From the NCBI GenBank assembly GCA_946885665.1, contig CAMPGT010000008.1, positions 1-37,181 on the forward strand: 37,181 nucleotides of DNA, given 5' to 3'. The notes beneath the pieces were generated by a model. It was not told the DNA's origin and made no database searches. It saw nothing but the letters and a program-made list of their open reading frames with translations. Source of the stretch: an uncultured Chitinophagaceae bacterium (GTDB lineage: Bacteria > Bacteroidota > Bacteroidia > Chitinophagales > Chitinophagaceae). Below are positions 14,790 through 23,763 of this stretch, piece after piece; positions within the stretch are counted from its first letter, which is position 1; the number at the start of each line of letters is the position of its first letter. The position numbers and the translations under genes are program-made.

Positions 14790-15955
14790 ATAGAGTCGAA
14801 ATTATTATTTATTACGTAATACGACAGGCCATAAAAGATCCATGCCTGCGACCACCTGATATACGCTATTTTATTGGTCAGGTATTTTCTTTTCTGATAA
14901 TAAAAATAGCCTTCAGGCGACTGCATATTCTCCACTGTCCATTTCATCACTCTTTCTGCCAGATCCTTGTGGCGCTGAAACGTTCCTGCTTTGTGAAGGG
15001 TAACGAAAAGCTGTGATGGTGCATGAATGTCTATAGGATAAAGCGAGTTGTTGTAATAGAACGAGCGGCCCTGTTCGTCGAAAAAATTACGGAGGTAGTA
15101 ATCCATCCCTTTGTCGATACAGCCGTCGAATGAATCGTCGCCGGAAAAGCGGCGATAGTCAATGATACATTCAAGGTTGAACCCGGTGTGGAAGTTGTCG
15201 ATCCACTGGTGCCAGGGTAACGTGCTGTAAAACCACGACCCGTCGGCATTCTGGTATTCGCAACAGTAGGCCACCGATTTTTTCGCCGCTTCGATCAATT
15301 CTTCTTCCCTCGTGTAAGAATAAATCCTGCTTAACAATCTTGCACCCAAAAGCGATGCATTGAATACGGAGGTCTTGTCTATAGGAGAATAGGAAAATAC
15401 GAAATTTCCGCTGTTATTAAAAGTCCTGTTGAGATCCCTGAGAATGAAGTTTTTCGTAGAAACGGCTTCATCATAATACAGTTGGTTGCCGGTCAGTTCA
15501 TAGGCATCCAGCAAAGCGTTCGAAGCGAACGTCGAGGCCACTACCGTGGGGGTGAATTTCGGAAAATAAAAGGCCTTCGATTGCCACGGAAAATTGTAGC
15601 CCCAGCAGTTTCCGGAGTATCCCGGCGACTTCATCGCAATCAACCTGCCGGCCAAAAATTCTATCCTTTCCGCATACTTCTCAAGTCCTTCCACACGGGC
15701 CAGGTTCACGTACCCGGTAAGAAACAGGGCCAGCCCCTTGGGATTGTAATCTTTCTTTATGCCCACCAGTGGCCGCAGGTTAACCGGCAGCTTCTTGAAG
15801 AGCTGGATCCAGGCGAGCCGGGGATACCGGGCACGCGCGAAAGGAAGGCTCTGAAAAAGGCGGCTGTTAAGGCCATCGTAAGGGTCATAGCCCTTAAAAC
15901 CTTCCTTCTCACAATACCTCATTAAACGTTCTAAACTCTTCTTAGCGGACACCAT
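14732..15955 (-). CDS. Predicted alpha/alpha-barrel protein of a polysaccharide locus, 407 aa
   Basis: This 407-residue protein has no signal peptide or membrane helix and appears cytoplasmic. It is dominated by paired helices with Trp/Tyr/Phe-rich turns such as GNCWGYNFPWQSKAF, NADGSWFYSTLPW, DNFHTGFNLE, FYYNNSLYPIDIHAPSQL and SPEGYFYYQKRKY. This pattern is typical of (alpha/alpha)6 toroid folds found in glycoside hydrolases, lyases, epimerases and terpene cyclases. Similar proteins in polysaccharide loci are sometimes labelled delta-aminolevulinic acid dehydratase, which I consider wrong because nothing here resembles HemB. A role in modifying or processing a sugar intermediate is possible but unproven. 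Its last 58 nt overlap the WecG/TagA gene, suggesting coupled translation. Confidence 0.75.
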   Translation of the reverse strand: MVSAKKSLERLMRYCEKEGFKGYDPYDGLNSRLFQSLPFARARYPRLAWIQLFKKLPVNLRPLVGIKKDYNPKGLALFLTGYVNLARVEGLEKYAERIEFLAGRLIAMKSPGYSGNCWGYNFPWQSKAFYFPKFTPTVVASTFASNALLDAYELTGNQLYYDEAVSTKNFILRDLNRTFNNSGNFVFSYSPIDKTSVFNASLLGARLLSRIYSYTREEELIEAAKKSVAYCCEYQNADGSWFYSTLPWHQWIDNFHTGFNLECIIDYRRFSGDDSFDGCIDKGMDYYLRNFFDEQGRSFYYNNSLYPIDIHAPSQLFVTLHKAGTFQRHKDLAERVMKWTVENMQSPEGYFYYQKRKYLTNKIAYIRWSQAWIFYGLSYYVINNNFDSICKRVNSPGLISSERPLIT

Positions 15956-16000
15956 ATATATTAAACAATAAAATTACCTTTAGTTCTTTACAATCGCAAG

Positions 16001-17263
16001 CTATGTCAGTTTCGACACCACCAGCTTGAATTTTCCCGACCTGGTTTTCTGAATATCGTCCTCTTTTACCTTGTTGAACCTGATTACGAGCGTGTTATTA
16101 AGCCTTTGGCGAAGCTTTTTCTCCAGCAACCCCTGATTGTCGTTATTAAATCCGTCGGCGGTAACCACGTTCACCAAAATTTCTCCCTGTTTTTCCTGGA
16201 TAATCTGTGCATACCGCAGGTGCGGGATGCCCTGGAAGGCCACTCCCAGCCTGCCTATCCGCGTACCATCTTCCAATACCACAACATCATCCATCCTGCC
16301 TTCTATCGAGCTGACGCCGGTTCCCTTGCCGCATGCACAGGGCCCGTCCATCATCACAAACGTGTCGTCGATCCTGTATTTGATCAGCGGAAAAGCCTTG
16401 TTGATAAACGAGGTGGTCACCACCCCTTTATCTTTAAACTCAAAAAAGCTGTACTTGGGCGCTTCATGATAATTACCGTGCTCACATTCATGCAGCAAGA
16501 TCGATCGCTCCGCGGTGCTGTACCGGTCATATATCCTCCCTTTGAAAAAATTCTCGATCTTTTCACGCTGGAACGGATATAATGTTTCAGAAGAAGTAAA
16601 CAGCAGAGGCACATGCGCATGCAGGCCCTCCTGCTCAAATAGGTTCACCATCGTGAACAAGGAACTGGGAAATGCCACGATCGCCTTCGGCCTGAAGTCA
16701 TGGATGTATTTCGCATATCTTTTGATATTGGCCCTCGACAGCAGGTAACTCGACAAATACAGGGCGTTCTCCGACTTGTTGAAATAATTCAGGGTTTTAT
16801 TATCCAGCACCCCGCGCATCGAGATATGCTTTTCGCCCACAGCAAGCCCCATGGTCTTCCTGTATTGCCACACATAGGCGTTTTCTTTCAGTATCGAACC
16901 TGCCGAACGGTAAAGGTTAAGAGGCGACCCGGAAGTACCGCTGGTATATGCCTTTTTCAACATCTTCGCACGTGAGGTAAGCAGGGCCTCTTCTTTGTCC
17001 CTGATATCCGCTTTGCTGATTTCGGGCAGCGACGCATACACCTCGCCGAAAGAACCGCGCAGGTCAATTCCGTTGTAAAGGTTTTTATAAAATTCTGAAT
17101 GTTCTGCTGCAAATCGGATCATTCTAAGGGCCTCTTTTTCTTTGATAAGCCTTAATTCTTCCGGATCCTTGCTATCAAGCAGATCCAGCCTTGCTATCTG
17201 CCTGTTCAATAAAAAATTATGCCGGGTATAATAAGTGATCGTCTCCTTGATTTGATTAACCAT
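16001..17263 (-). CDS. CapK/phenylacetate-CoA ligase-like adenylate-forming protein
   Basis: The 420-residue protein belongs to the PaaK/CapK branch of the ANL adenylating superfamily. It has the nucleotide-binding loop YTSGTSGSPLNLYRS (residues 106-120), a YDRYSTAERSIL motif, a YRIDD motif (where ANL enzymes have the ribose-binding Asp), the Cys pair CACGKG and the GRMDDVVVLEDGTRIG hinge. Such enzymes activate a carboxylic acid with ATP. CapK-like members occur in many capsule loci, but their substrates are largely unknown. The gene start overlaps the end of the GT4 gene by one base (TAATG), so it is co-translated with the locus. Acyl, amino-acid or other carboxylate decoration of the polymer is a reasonable inference only. 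Confidence 0.85.
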   Translation of the reverse strand: MVNQIKETITYYTRHNFLLNRQIARLDLLDSKDPEELRLIKEKEALRMIRFAAEHSEFYKNLYNGIDLRGSFGEVYASLPEISKADIRDKEEALLTSRAKMLKKAYTSGTSGSPLNLYRSAGSILKENAYVWQYRKTMGLAVGEKHISMRGVLDNKTLNYFNKSENALYLSSYLLSRANIKRYAKYIHDFRPKAIVAFPSSLFTMVNLFEQEGLHAHVPLLFTSSETLYPFQREKIENFFKGRIYDRYSTAERSILLHECEHGNYHEAPKYSFFEFKDKGVVTTSFINKAFPLIKYRIDDTFVMMDGPCACGKGTGVSSIEGRMDDVVVLEDGTRIGRLGVAFQGIPHLRYAQIIQEKQGEILVNVVTADGFNNDNQGLLEKKLRQRLNNTLVIRFNKVKEDDIQKTRSGKFKLVVSKLT

Positions 17264-18312
17264 TAAGCCGTATTCATTTGGGTGTATAACTGTTCCAGTG
17301 ATCTGACTACCGATCCGGCGGTGTAATTGCGGCTCACAGACATCGAATTCAATCCATATTCCTTCAAAACGCTTTTATTGCTCAGCACTTCTTCGATAAT
17401 ATTATTCAGCGCTTCCAGGTCGCCGGGTTTAAAAAGCCAGCCGTTGAAGCCGGGCCGGACGATTTCGGGTATGCCACCAACATTTGTTGAAATCACGGGC
17501 TTGCCATACGACATGGCCTCGAGTATGGAAATGGGAAGTCCTTCATTGTAGGAAGGCAGTACGTATATGTCGCACTGGTTGAGCAGGTCGGCCTTTTTCG
17601 GACCGCTTACCCACCCTGCAAACTGCACATCTCCGTTGATGTCATACTTTGCGATAGTATTATTGAGGCGCTCCACTTCTCCAATGCCGCCAATGGTGAA
17701 GCTAACCTTGTCTTTGAATGCAGGCCGGTTCTCGGCAAGCACCGAAAGCAGGTCGAAAACACCTTTCTTTTCGTTGATATGCCCGAGAAACAACAGGTTG
17801 ACGGTGCCGTTTTTAATTGTTTCCCTGATCATCGGCGTCTCGATCACGTTGTTGATAATTTCCAGCCTTTTGAGCTTAAATGTTTCCGAATAATATTTTT
17901 TCCAGTTGTCGGAAAGACAGATTACCGCATCGGCATGTTCAAGAATAAAACGGATATATCGCTTTGTCAATTTGCTGTGCCGGTAAAAGTTGTGAAATCC
18001 GCCACCGTGAATATGCAGGATGACCTTTTTGCCAAAAAGTTTACCGATCAGCAGCAGCAACGATTTGCGCCAAAAGCTGCCTCTCGATGCATGATGAATG
18101 TGAAGGATCTTCACGCTCCTGTCGGTAAGGCACAGCCAGATCAATTTAAAGATAGCGGCTATGTAAACGGCCGCCTGCCGCGGGAAAGATTTGGTGACAT
18201 AGGTAGGGATGAACCTGAAGTCGCTGATGTTTTTCGAATATACATCGAGCACTGCTCCGATTCCGCCGCGGTGGTTCCTGTGATCCGGCCCTATATATAC
18301 TACACTTTTCAT
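17263..18312 (-). CDS. GT4 family glycosyltransferase
   Basis: The enzyme has the GT-B fold of family GT4. The N-terminal domain holds YIGPDHRNHRGGIGAVL and ILHIHGGGFHNFYR. The C-terminal domain holds LLFLGHINEKKGVFDLL and the donor-site motif YNEGLPISILEAMSYGKPVI with its EX7E glutamates, then NVGGIPEIV. It would add one sugar from a nucleotide donor to the lipid-linked repeat unit. I chose the ATG at 18312 (MKSVVYIGP, 349 aa) because it gives the family's normal first strand. A longer frame from 18402 adds 30 unrelated residues and would overlap the polymerase gene. The stop codon overlaps the next start as TAATG. Confidence 0.92.
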   Translation of the reverse strand: MKSVVYIGPDHRNHRGGIGAVLDVYSKNISDFRFIPTYVTKSFPRQAAVYIAAIFKLIWLCLTDRSVKILHIHHASRGSFWRKSLLLLIGKLFGKKVILHIHGGGFHNFYRHSKLTKRYIRFILEHADAVICLSDNWKKYYSETFKLKRLEIINNVIETPMIRETIKNGTVNLLFLGHINEKKGVFDLLSVLAENRPAFKDKVSFTIGGIGEVERLNNTIAKYDINGDVQFAGWVSGPKKADLLNQCDIYVLPSYNEGLPISILEAMSYGKPVISTNVGGIPEIVRPGFNGWLFKPGDLEALNNIIEEVLSNKSVLKEYGLNSMSVSRNYTAGSVVRSLEQLYTQMNTA

Positions 18313-18343
18313 TATTTGTTTACCCGGGTAAGCAGGCAATTTC

Positions 18344-19585
18344 TTAAGCCAGCTCTCCTTCCAGCTCATCCAGGTTATCGTTGTAGATACCGGAATTGGC
18401 ATAATAGATGGAGAACATGTAAACGATGAGGATATTGTGGCTCCTCAGGGCGTCATTGTAAAACAATATGACGATGAACAGCAAGAAAAGAAATGTCTTG
18501 TACTTGTTGTTATACTTTGTAAAAAACCTGTTGATCTGTGCGATGAGGAGTACAAATCCCGTCACCAGTAATACTCCACCCTGTATCATGAGGAAAAAGA
18601 GGTACGGGCGCGTACCGGTCATCAGCCACTGCACCGATTGCGAGAACTGCGACATTTCCACCACTTCTCCTCCCCTGAATATGCCATATTCAAATCCAAA
18701 CAACAGCGTGGTGGCATTTTCTGCCAGCAACTTCCAGGCGAGGATGATCTTGGTAAAACGGGGCACATCGGTGTAGGTGTAAATATCACCGAACAGGTAG
18801 CCTTCTATAAAATCTTCACTGAATATACCGGTAAGGTTGTTGTCAAAATCAACACCGATATTGGTCGTAAAATATCTATTGAAGATAAAAAGCGCAATGC
18901 CGGCGGCAAATGCTGCGCCGAGAATGCTTTTTAATTTTGGTTTGAAGTGTATAAAAAGGATCAGTACCGGGATAAGGATGAATGAAACCTTCGTTTCGTT
19001 CAGGAACAGTGGCAGAAGGCACGCATAAAGCAACAGCCGCTGTGTAAGGTTCCTCGTAAAATGCGAAAGAAAGAACACCAGGCAGGTAACGGAAAGCGTA
19101 AGGTTGCCGCTTCCGAAGTTGCCGTATGTGCCGCCTACCCAGTCTGACGGTCCGTGAAGGCTGAACTGGTATGCTGCCGCGGGCAACTGTGCAATGACGA
19201 AGAAAATCGCGAATTTTCTAAACAGTTCCACGTATTCCGCGGCGAGCTCTTCGTTTTCTTCACTGAATACATGATTGAAGAATACCGCCAGGCACAGCAC
19301 ATTCAGTATTTCCCTGATGCCATTCAGCGAATAGGAAAGACTGTTGCCATTGTATGAGAAGTTGAATGCGATGCAGGCTACAATAAACAACAGCACAAAC
19401 AAAAGACTCCCCCTTAAATAAGAGATGCTGAGCAATGCCAGGAAGAGTATGGTCACATCGAAAACGATGTAGAAACCGCCCCTGCCGGAAAGGCCCATCA
19501 GATCTGCTATCAGCCCCGAGCAGGAAGTCAAAAAAAGCAGGATGGTAAAAATCGTCTTTTGAAAATTGTCAATCGCCGCGCGCAT
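18344..19585 (-). CDS. Wzy-like O-antigen/exopolysaccharide polymerase
   Basis: The 413-residue product is a polytopic membrane protein with about 10-12 hydrophobic helices and a large loop (about residues 245-325) rich in aromatic and charged residues. This is the topology of Wzy polymerases and O-antigen ligases, whose sequences diverge too much for motif-level proof. Its place between the flippase/Galf genes and the GT4 gene supports the Wzy assignment. No other gene in the locus could fill that role. It would join flipped repeat units at the periplasmic face. It starts one base after the stop of the Galf-transferase gene. The family is inferred from topology and context. Confidence 0.8.
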   Translation of the reverse strand: MRAAIDNFQKTIFTILLFLTSCSGLIADLMGLSGRGGFYIVFDVTILFLALLSISYLRGSLLFVLLFIVACIAFNFSYNGNSLSYSLNGIREILNVLCLAVFFNHVFSEENEELAAEYVELFRKFAIFFVIAQLPAAAYQFSLHGPSDWVGGTYGNFGSGNLTLSVTCLVFFLSHFTRNLTQRLLLYACLLPLFLNETKVSFILIPVLILFIHFKPKLKSILGAAFAAGIALFIFNRYFTTNIGVDFDNNLTGIFSEDFIEGYLFGDIYTYTDVPRFTKIILAWKLLAENATTLLFGFEYGIFRGGEVVEMSQFSQSVQWLMTGTRPYLFFLMIQGGVLLVTGFVLLIAQINRFFTKYNNKYKTFLFLLFIVILFYNDALRSHNILIVYMFSIYYANSGIYNDNLDELEGELA

Positions 19586-19586
19586 A

Positions 19587-20606
19587 TTATGATTTTACCA
19601 GTTCGCCGATGGCCTTGTTAAGAAAATATCCATTCCGTACCTGCGGCGTCAATTGCCGGGTGTTGTTCCTGAAACGCTGGTAGTCGCTTGCTGTAAAACG
19701 CGCCGACATGTTCTCCAGGTCGCTGAACGATTCAATGGTGAGACCGATGTCGTGTTGGGTAACAAACTTTGCCACTGCCGCTTCTTTCCATACAATCACG
19801 GGCAATCCCAGCGAGAGGTATAAGGAAAACTTGTGGGGATTGTTGAAACGGATATAGTGACCGAGCTGTCCCGAACAGGTTTCGGTGCTTTCACCTTCCC
19901 ATATCAGCCCGAAATGATAATTGTCTTTCAGGTCGGGCGATTGCGGATCGAACATTCCCTGGTATCTCAATATCGAGCCGTTCACCCTTTCCTGTTCAAA
20001 GTAGGGCCCGTAAACATCGAGGTGGATATTTTTCAGCGACTCGAGCTTCTTGTCGTAAATGTAAGTGGCCTTTGCGTAGGAGAGATTCCCCGCATACACC
20101 AGTTTCACCTTTCCATTCAGGTTCGCCTCGTTAAAATCCTTTTCTTCTTTCAAACAATAGTCGAATACATGGAGGTCAACGATCGGCTTTTTGAAACCAT
20201 GGTCTCTCAACCATTTTGTCATGAAGGCATTGTGGCTCACCAGCCCGTCGAATTTCTTCAGGAAGTGCATGTCGTGCCCGTCTTTCACCTCAGTAAAGCG
20301 CAGGTCGCCGATATCATGAATGATGCCGTACAACTTTATGCGTTTCAGAAATTTGAACGTCGAGATCACCCATATCCTCTTGCGCGGATAGCAGGGATAT
20401 TCAAGAACCAAATGGCTGTCTTTTTCAACAATCTTAGACAGCGCCTTCCAGAACGTGATCAGTTCGCGGAGGCTCTTGATCTTTGGAAAGTAGATGCTGT
20501 GATAGCCGGCCTTTTCCAGTATCTCGATCACATCCACCTTGGCCTTCGTTTTGGCCGTTTTTTCCGTGAGGAACTCGGTGCTTAAAAAGATTTTCTTGTG
20601 CGTCAT
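19587..20606 (-). CDS. Galactofuranosyltransferase-like glycosyltransferase
   Basis: The 339-residue protein looks like a GT-B enzyme of the WbbI/beta-1,6-galactofuranosyltransferase type. Marks are LYGIIHDIGDLRF, the DGLVSHNAFMTKWL segment, VYAGNLSYAKATY at the start of the C-terminal domain, and the nucleotide-site region HFGLIWEGEST followed by NNPHKFSLYLSLGLPVIVWK. Its gene overlaps glf by 4 nt (ATGA), and UDP-galactopyranose mutase makes the UDP-Galf donor, so Galf transfer is strongly suggested by both sequence and context. There is no membrane segment; it should act at the cytoplasmic face on the lipid-linked repeat. Acceptor and linkage are unknown. Confidence 0.86.
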   Translation of the reverse strand: MTHKKIFLSTEFLTEKTAKTKAKVDVIEILEKAGYHSIYFPKIKSLRELITFWKALSKIVEKDSHLVLEYPCYPRKRIWVISTFKFLKRIKLYGIIHDIGDLRFTEVKDGHDMHFLKKFDGLVSHNAFMTKWLRDHGFKKPIVDLHVFDYCLKEEKDFNEANLNGKVKLVYAGNLSYAKATYIYDKKLESLKNIHLDVYGPYFEQERVNGSILRYQGMFDPQSPDLKDNYHFGLIWEGESTETCSGQLGHYIRFNNPHKFSLYLSLGLPVIVWKEAAVAKFVTQHDIGLTIESFSDLENMSARFTASDYQRFRNNTRQLTPQVRNGYFLNKAIGELVKS

Positions 20607-21718
20607 TTTACGGTTTCAATAAATTTTTTGCCCGCGGTAAGCGCTTCTGCTATTACATGGTGCATATCCATGTAACGGTATGTGGCGAGCCTTCCGAGAA
20701 AAGTATATCCATTGAGTTTTTCCACTTCGTCCTGGTATTGCTGCAGCACTTTCATATCGGCAGCGAGCCGCTTCGGATAATACGGAATATCTTCAGCGGT
20801 GGTTTCTTTACTGTATTCTTTGAAGTAAACCGTTTTTTCGTGCGTTTCCCAGGGGGTGAAGTGTTTGTGTTCATGCACGCGCGTGTAGGGCACCGATTCT
20901 TCTGAATAGTTGATCACGGGATTGCCCTGGTAATCGCCATCGGTTACATGCTTCTCGAAAAAAACGGTGCGATACGAAAGCCTGCCGTGTTTGAAATTGA
21001 AGAACGCATCTATCGGCCCCGTGTAAAAAATGTGATCGTAGCCCGAGGTGTCGAAAGAATCATCAAACTTCGTACTGAGCCTCACCTCTATGCCCTCATG
21101 GTTAAGCAGGTTCTCAAATATTTTTGTATAACCGTCAACAGGGATGCCCTGAATGGGATTGTTGTAATAATTGTCGTTATAGTTGAAGCGCACGGGCAGC
21201 CTTTTCAGGATGGACGCGGGAAGCTCGGCGGGTTCGCACCCCCACTGCTTTTTTGTGTAACCATAAAAAAATGCCTTGTACAGGTCCTTTCCGATAAATT
21301 TCATTGCCTGCTCCTCGAAATTCTTCGGCTCGCCGATCGACGAGTCGCTTAGTCCCTCAACAAATTTCTTCGCCTCTGCGGGGTTGAGTGTTTTTCCATA
21401 AAACTGGTTAATGGTATGCAGGTTGATGGGCATCGAATATACCTGGCCGTTGTAAACGATTTTTACACGGTTCACAAAAGGTTCAAATTTACCGAAGCGC
21501 TGGATGTATTCCCATACTTCCAGGTTATCGGTATTGAAGATGTGCGGCCCGTAGGTATGCACCATCACTCCGGTTTCTTCGTCTCTCTTCGTGTGGCAGT
21601 TGCCACCAATGTGATCCCTTTCATCAATTACCGTCACCTTGCAGTCCAGTCCATTTACCAGTCGTTCGGCTATAACGGCGCCGGAAAAGCCGGCACCCAC
21701 TATTAAATATCTCTTCAT
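20603..21718 (-). CDS. glf: UDP-galactopyranose mutase
   Basis: The 371-residue flavoenzyme matches Glf end to end. It has the FAD-binding VGAGFSGAVIAERL (residues 6-19), the EERDHIGGNCHT-like segment, YGPHIFNTDN (56-65), the KKQWG motif and the late GRLATYRYMDMHHVI signature. It converts UDP-galactopyranose to UDP-galactofuranose using reduced FAD, supplying the donor for the galactofuranosyltransferase whose gene overlaps its 3' end by 4 nt. It starts 4 nt after the flippase stop codon. This pins galactofuranose as a component of the polymer with good confidence. Confidence 0.96.
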   Translation of the reverse strand: MKRYLIVGAGFSGAVIAERLVNGLDCKVTVIDERDHIGGNCHTKRDEETGVMVHTYGPHIFNTDNLEVWEYIQRFGKFEPFVNRVKIVYNGQVYSMPINLHTINQFYGKTLNPAEAKKFVEGLSDSSIGEPKNFEEQAMKFIGKDLYKAFFYGYTKKQWGCEPAELPASILKRLPVRFNYNDNYYNNPIQGIPVDGYTKIFENLLNHEGIEVRLSTKFDDSFDTSGYDHIFYTGPIDAFFNFKHGRLSYRTVFFEKHVTDGDYQGNPVINYSEESVPYTRVHEHKHFTPWETHEKTVYFKEYSKETTAEDIPYYPKRLAADMKVLQQYQDEVEKLNGYTFLGRLATYRYMDMHHVIAEALTAGKKFIETVK

Positions 21719-21722
21719 TCGG

Positions 21723-23078
21723 CTATTTGTTGATCTTGTGTTTAACGGTGAGAATAATTGGCTTCAGGTATCTCATGAAGTGGCTCGTTGTGAAGTACTT
21801 TTTTTCAACGATGTTGATGTTATGTTTTGAAAGCACCACATACATCGCCACCACGATGAATATTTCAGTACACAGCCATGTAAGCGCAGAGCCCACAAAG
21901 CCAAATTGTGTTACGAGTATAAAATTGAGCGCAATGCTCGACACTGCACCCGTTGCTGTTATCCTGAAAAATTGTTTGTCCATTTTAAGGTTAAGCATTG
22001 TTTGAATGCCCAACAGGTTGCTCCACCCTATTATTACGGGAAGAAAAGCCAGTATCCGGAACACGATAATGCTCGGTTCGAATTTATGGCCGTACAGTAT
22101 CATAATGATAAAGGGACCAACGAGAAACAGCACCAACGCCGCCGAAACGGTCAGCAGGCTGATTACTGGTACGATTTGCCTTACTGTGTCCAGCCCCTTC
22201 TCCTTGCTTACTGAGAATGCGGAGCCAATAAACGGAAACAGCGCCTGCGAAATAGGCATCATCATCAACGATTGCAGGATGATGATGAGGCGGTAACCGG
22301 CGGTATAATAGCCCACCTGGGTGGGTGACTGCAAAAAGCCCAGCAACACCACATTTGTAGTGGTGTACAGGTTGATCACCACCATCGAAAAAAAGATAAC
22401 CCGTTCGTTCCACAGCAGCTCCATTACCGGTTTCAGCTTTGCCAGCCGCAGGTGTATGCGGTATCTTTTTATCGCATAGGCGAAGGAAAAGATACCAACG
22501 ATCAGTTGCGCGAGGCTCATGGCCAGCGGCTGCCATATATAATCGTCTTTTTGTTTTATCATGACCAGGATCACCACGGTAAAGATGATCTTGGTAAACA
22601 CGTTAAATATCGCCACCCTGGAAAGTTCCTGCATGGCCTGGTACAGCCAGTTGGGAGTGATCACCCATGAGAAGCAAAGGATGAAGCTGAAGAGGGCAAC
22701 AGCTTTTTCATTTTTTAGCTGTGGCACGGTGAACAGGCAAACAAGGAAAACCACCAGTGATACGCTGAACAGCACTATCTTGGCGAGCATCACCTGGTTG
22801 AATATCCTGTCCCTGACTGCAGGATCGTTATTGCTGTTCGTTATTGCCCTCGTGGCCGACAGATCGAAACCGTAATTGATCAGCAGCGTAAAGTAGGTCA
22901 TGAAGGCAGCCGCAAAATTGATCACACCAAACTTATCGGGACCGATGATCCGCGATATGATGGGAATGGTGATGAAGGGAAAAACGTAGTTACACAACTG
23001 AACCACGCCCAGCGAGAAGACATTTTTGACGACACCCTTTTTGCTGCCGGGTCGAATGCCTGCTTCAGTTGCCAACAT
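21723..23078 (-). CDS. Wzx-like oligosaccharide flippase
   Basis: The 451-residue protein is a MATE/MOP superfamily transporter of the polysaccharide type, with about 12-14 membrane helices. The N-terminal VFSLGVVQLCNYVFPFITI and IIGPDKFGVINFAAAF segments are characteristic of the RfbX/Wzx family. It flips the undecaprenyl-diphosphate-linked repeat unit from the cytoplasmic to the periplasmic side of the inner membrane. Its start at 23078 gives about 15 residues before the first helix. It lies between the UpxY-like gene (48-nt gap) and glf (4-nt gap) and is the only flippase in the locus. Confidence 0.93.
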   Translation of the reverse strand: MLATEAGIRPGSKKGVVKNVFSLGVVQLCNYVFPFITIPIISRIIGPDKFGVINFAAAFMTYFTLLINYGFDLSATRAITNSNNDPAVRDRIFNQVMLAKIVLFSVSLVVFLVCLFTVPQLKNEKAVALFSFILCFSWVITPNWLYQAMQELSRVAIFNVFTKIIFTVVILVMIKQKDDYIWQPLAMSLAQLIVGIFSFAYAIKRYRIHLRLAKLKPVMELLWNERVIFFSMVVINLYTTTNVVLLGFLQSPTQVGYYTAGYRLIIILQSLMMMPISQALFPFIGSAFSVSKEKGLDTVRQIVPVISLLTVSAALVLFLVGPFIIMILYGHKFEPSIIVFRILAFLPVIIGWSNLLGIQTMLNLKMDKQFFRITATGAVSSIALNFILVTQFGFVGSALTWLCTEIFIVVAMYVVLSKHNINIVEKKYFTTSHFMRYLKPIILTVKHKINK

Positions 23079-23126
23079 GGTATTTTTTACAACAAATCAA
23101 ACGAGCGACTTCCATTAAGCAACTGG

Positions 23127-23681
23127 CTAATTCGACAATTTGATATTGTCATTATGCGACAGGTCGAACTGCCGGACCAGTTTCACTTTTTCGATATGTG
23201 TTTTATCCACTTCGGCTACGAGCGTAAAGCCGAGTGACGGTAATAGAACTTTAACAGTTTTGTGTTTCACTTCCACAACATTTCCTTCCATGAACAGCAA
23301 CGGCCCGTGTGTTACCCGCACGGTATCATTGAGGTTCACTTCTGCTTTCTCCAGTTGCACATTCTCATAATCGTGAAGGAATCTTTTAATAACATCTATT
23401 TCGTTATCGCGGATAACGGCGGGCTTTCCCAGCCAGTAAACAAAATTGATGACGCCATCGGTCTGCCTGATCTCTGTTTGCCTGTTTTCAGGAATGCACA
23501 CGAAAACGTAAGACCTGAACAAGGGTTCCAGGATGATCTTCTTCCTGTCGCTCCATTGTTTCTGCACCCGGTTCAGCGGGCAATAGTTAACGATCTTCTT
23601 TTTGGTCAGGAGATCCGCCACTTTCTTTTCCCACCTGGGCTTGGTGTACAATGCATACCATGTAGCTTTCTCAATGTTCAT
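23127..23681 (-). CDS. UpxY-like NusG-family transcription antiterminator
   Basis: The 184-residue protein has a NusG N-terminal domain (WYALYTKPRWEKKVADLL at 8-25, then PLFRSYVFVCIP and GVINFVYWLGKPAVI) and a C-terminal KOW domain (VRVTHGPLLFMEGNVVEV). This is the UpxY/LoaP/RfaH group of specialised NusG paralogues. In Bacteroides, UpxY proteins bind RNA polymerase and prevent early termination in their own capsule operon. Here the gene is third, after the Wza- and Wzc-like genes, with a 128-nt upstream spacer holding a palindrome, instead of first. It could help polymerase reach the end of a 17-kb operon; this role is inferred from the family. Confidence 0.9.
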   Translation of the reverse strand: MNIEKATWYALYTKPRWEKKVADLLTKKKIVNYCPLNRVQKQWSDRKKIILEPLFRSYVFVCIPENRQTEIRQTDGVINFVYWLGKPAVIRDNEIDVIKRFLHDYENVQLEKAEVNLNDTVRVTHGPLLFMEGNVVEVKHKTVKVLLPSLGFTLVAEVDKTHIEKVKLVRQFDLSHNDNIKLSN

Positions 23682-23725
23682 AGCAGATAACGATTAAACA
23701 TGCTGTCAACAATTTTCTTTTGAAA

Positions 23726-23763
23726 GGCTACGCCCCCTCACTCACAGAGGGTGGGTGACGGCC
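23726..23763. repeat. REP-like palindromic element, copy B
   Basis: The element has outer arms GGC/GCC (23726-23728 with 23761-23763) and an inner CCCTC/GAGGG stem (23735-23739 with 23747-23751). It shares CCCCCT and AGGGTGGG with the element at 6421-6451, in the opposite orientation. It sits in the spacer between the Wzc-like and UpxY-like genes and could pause or end transcription there. Confidence 0.55.

Noticed and set aside
14732..15955. Delta-aminolevulinic acid dehydratase as a name for the 407-aa protein
   Set aside because: No HemB barrel motifs, metal-binding cysteines or Schiff-base lysine motif are visible; the sequence looks like an alpha/alpha toroid.
18313..18402. Longer start for the GT4 gene at 18402
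   Set aside because: It adds 30 residues unlike the family and overlaps the polymerase gene; the ATG at 18312 gives the normal first strand.
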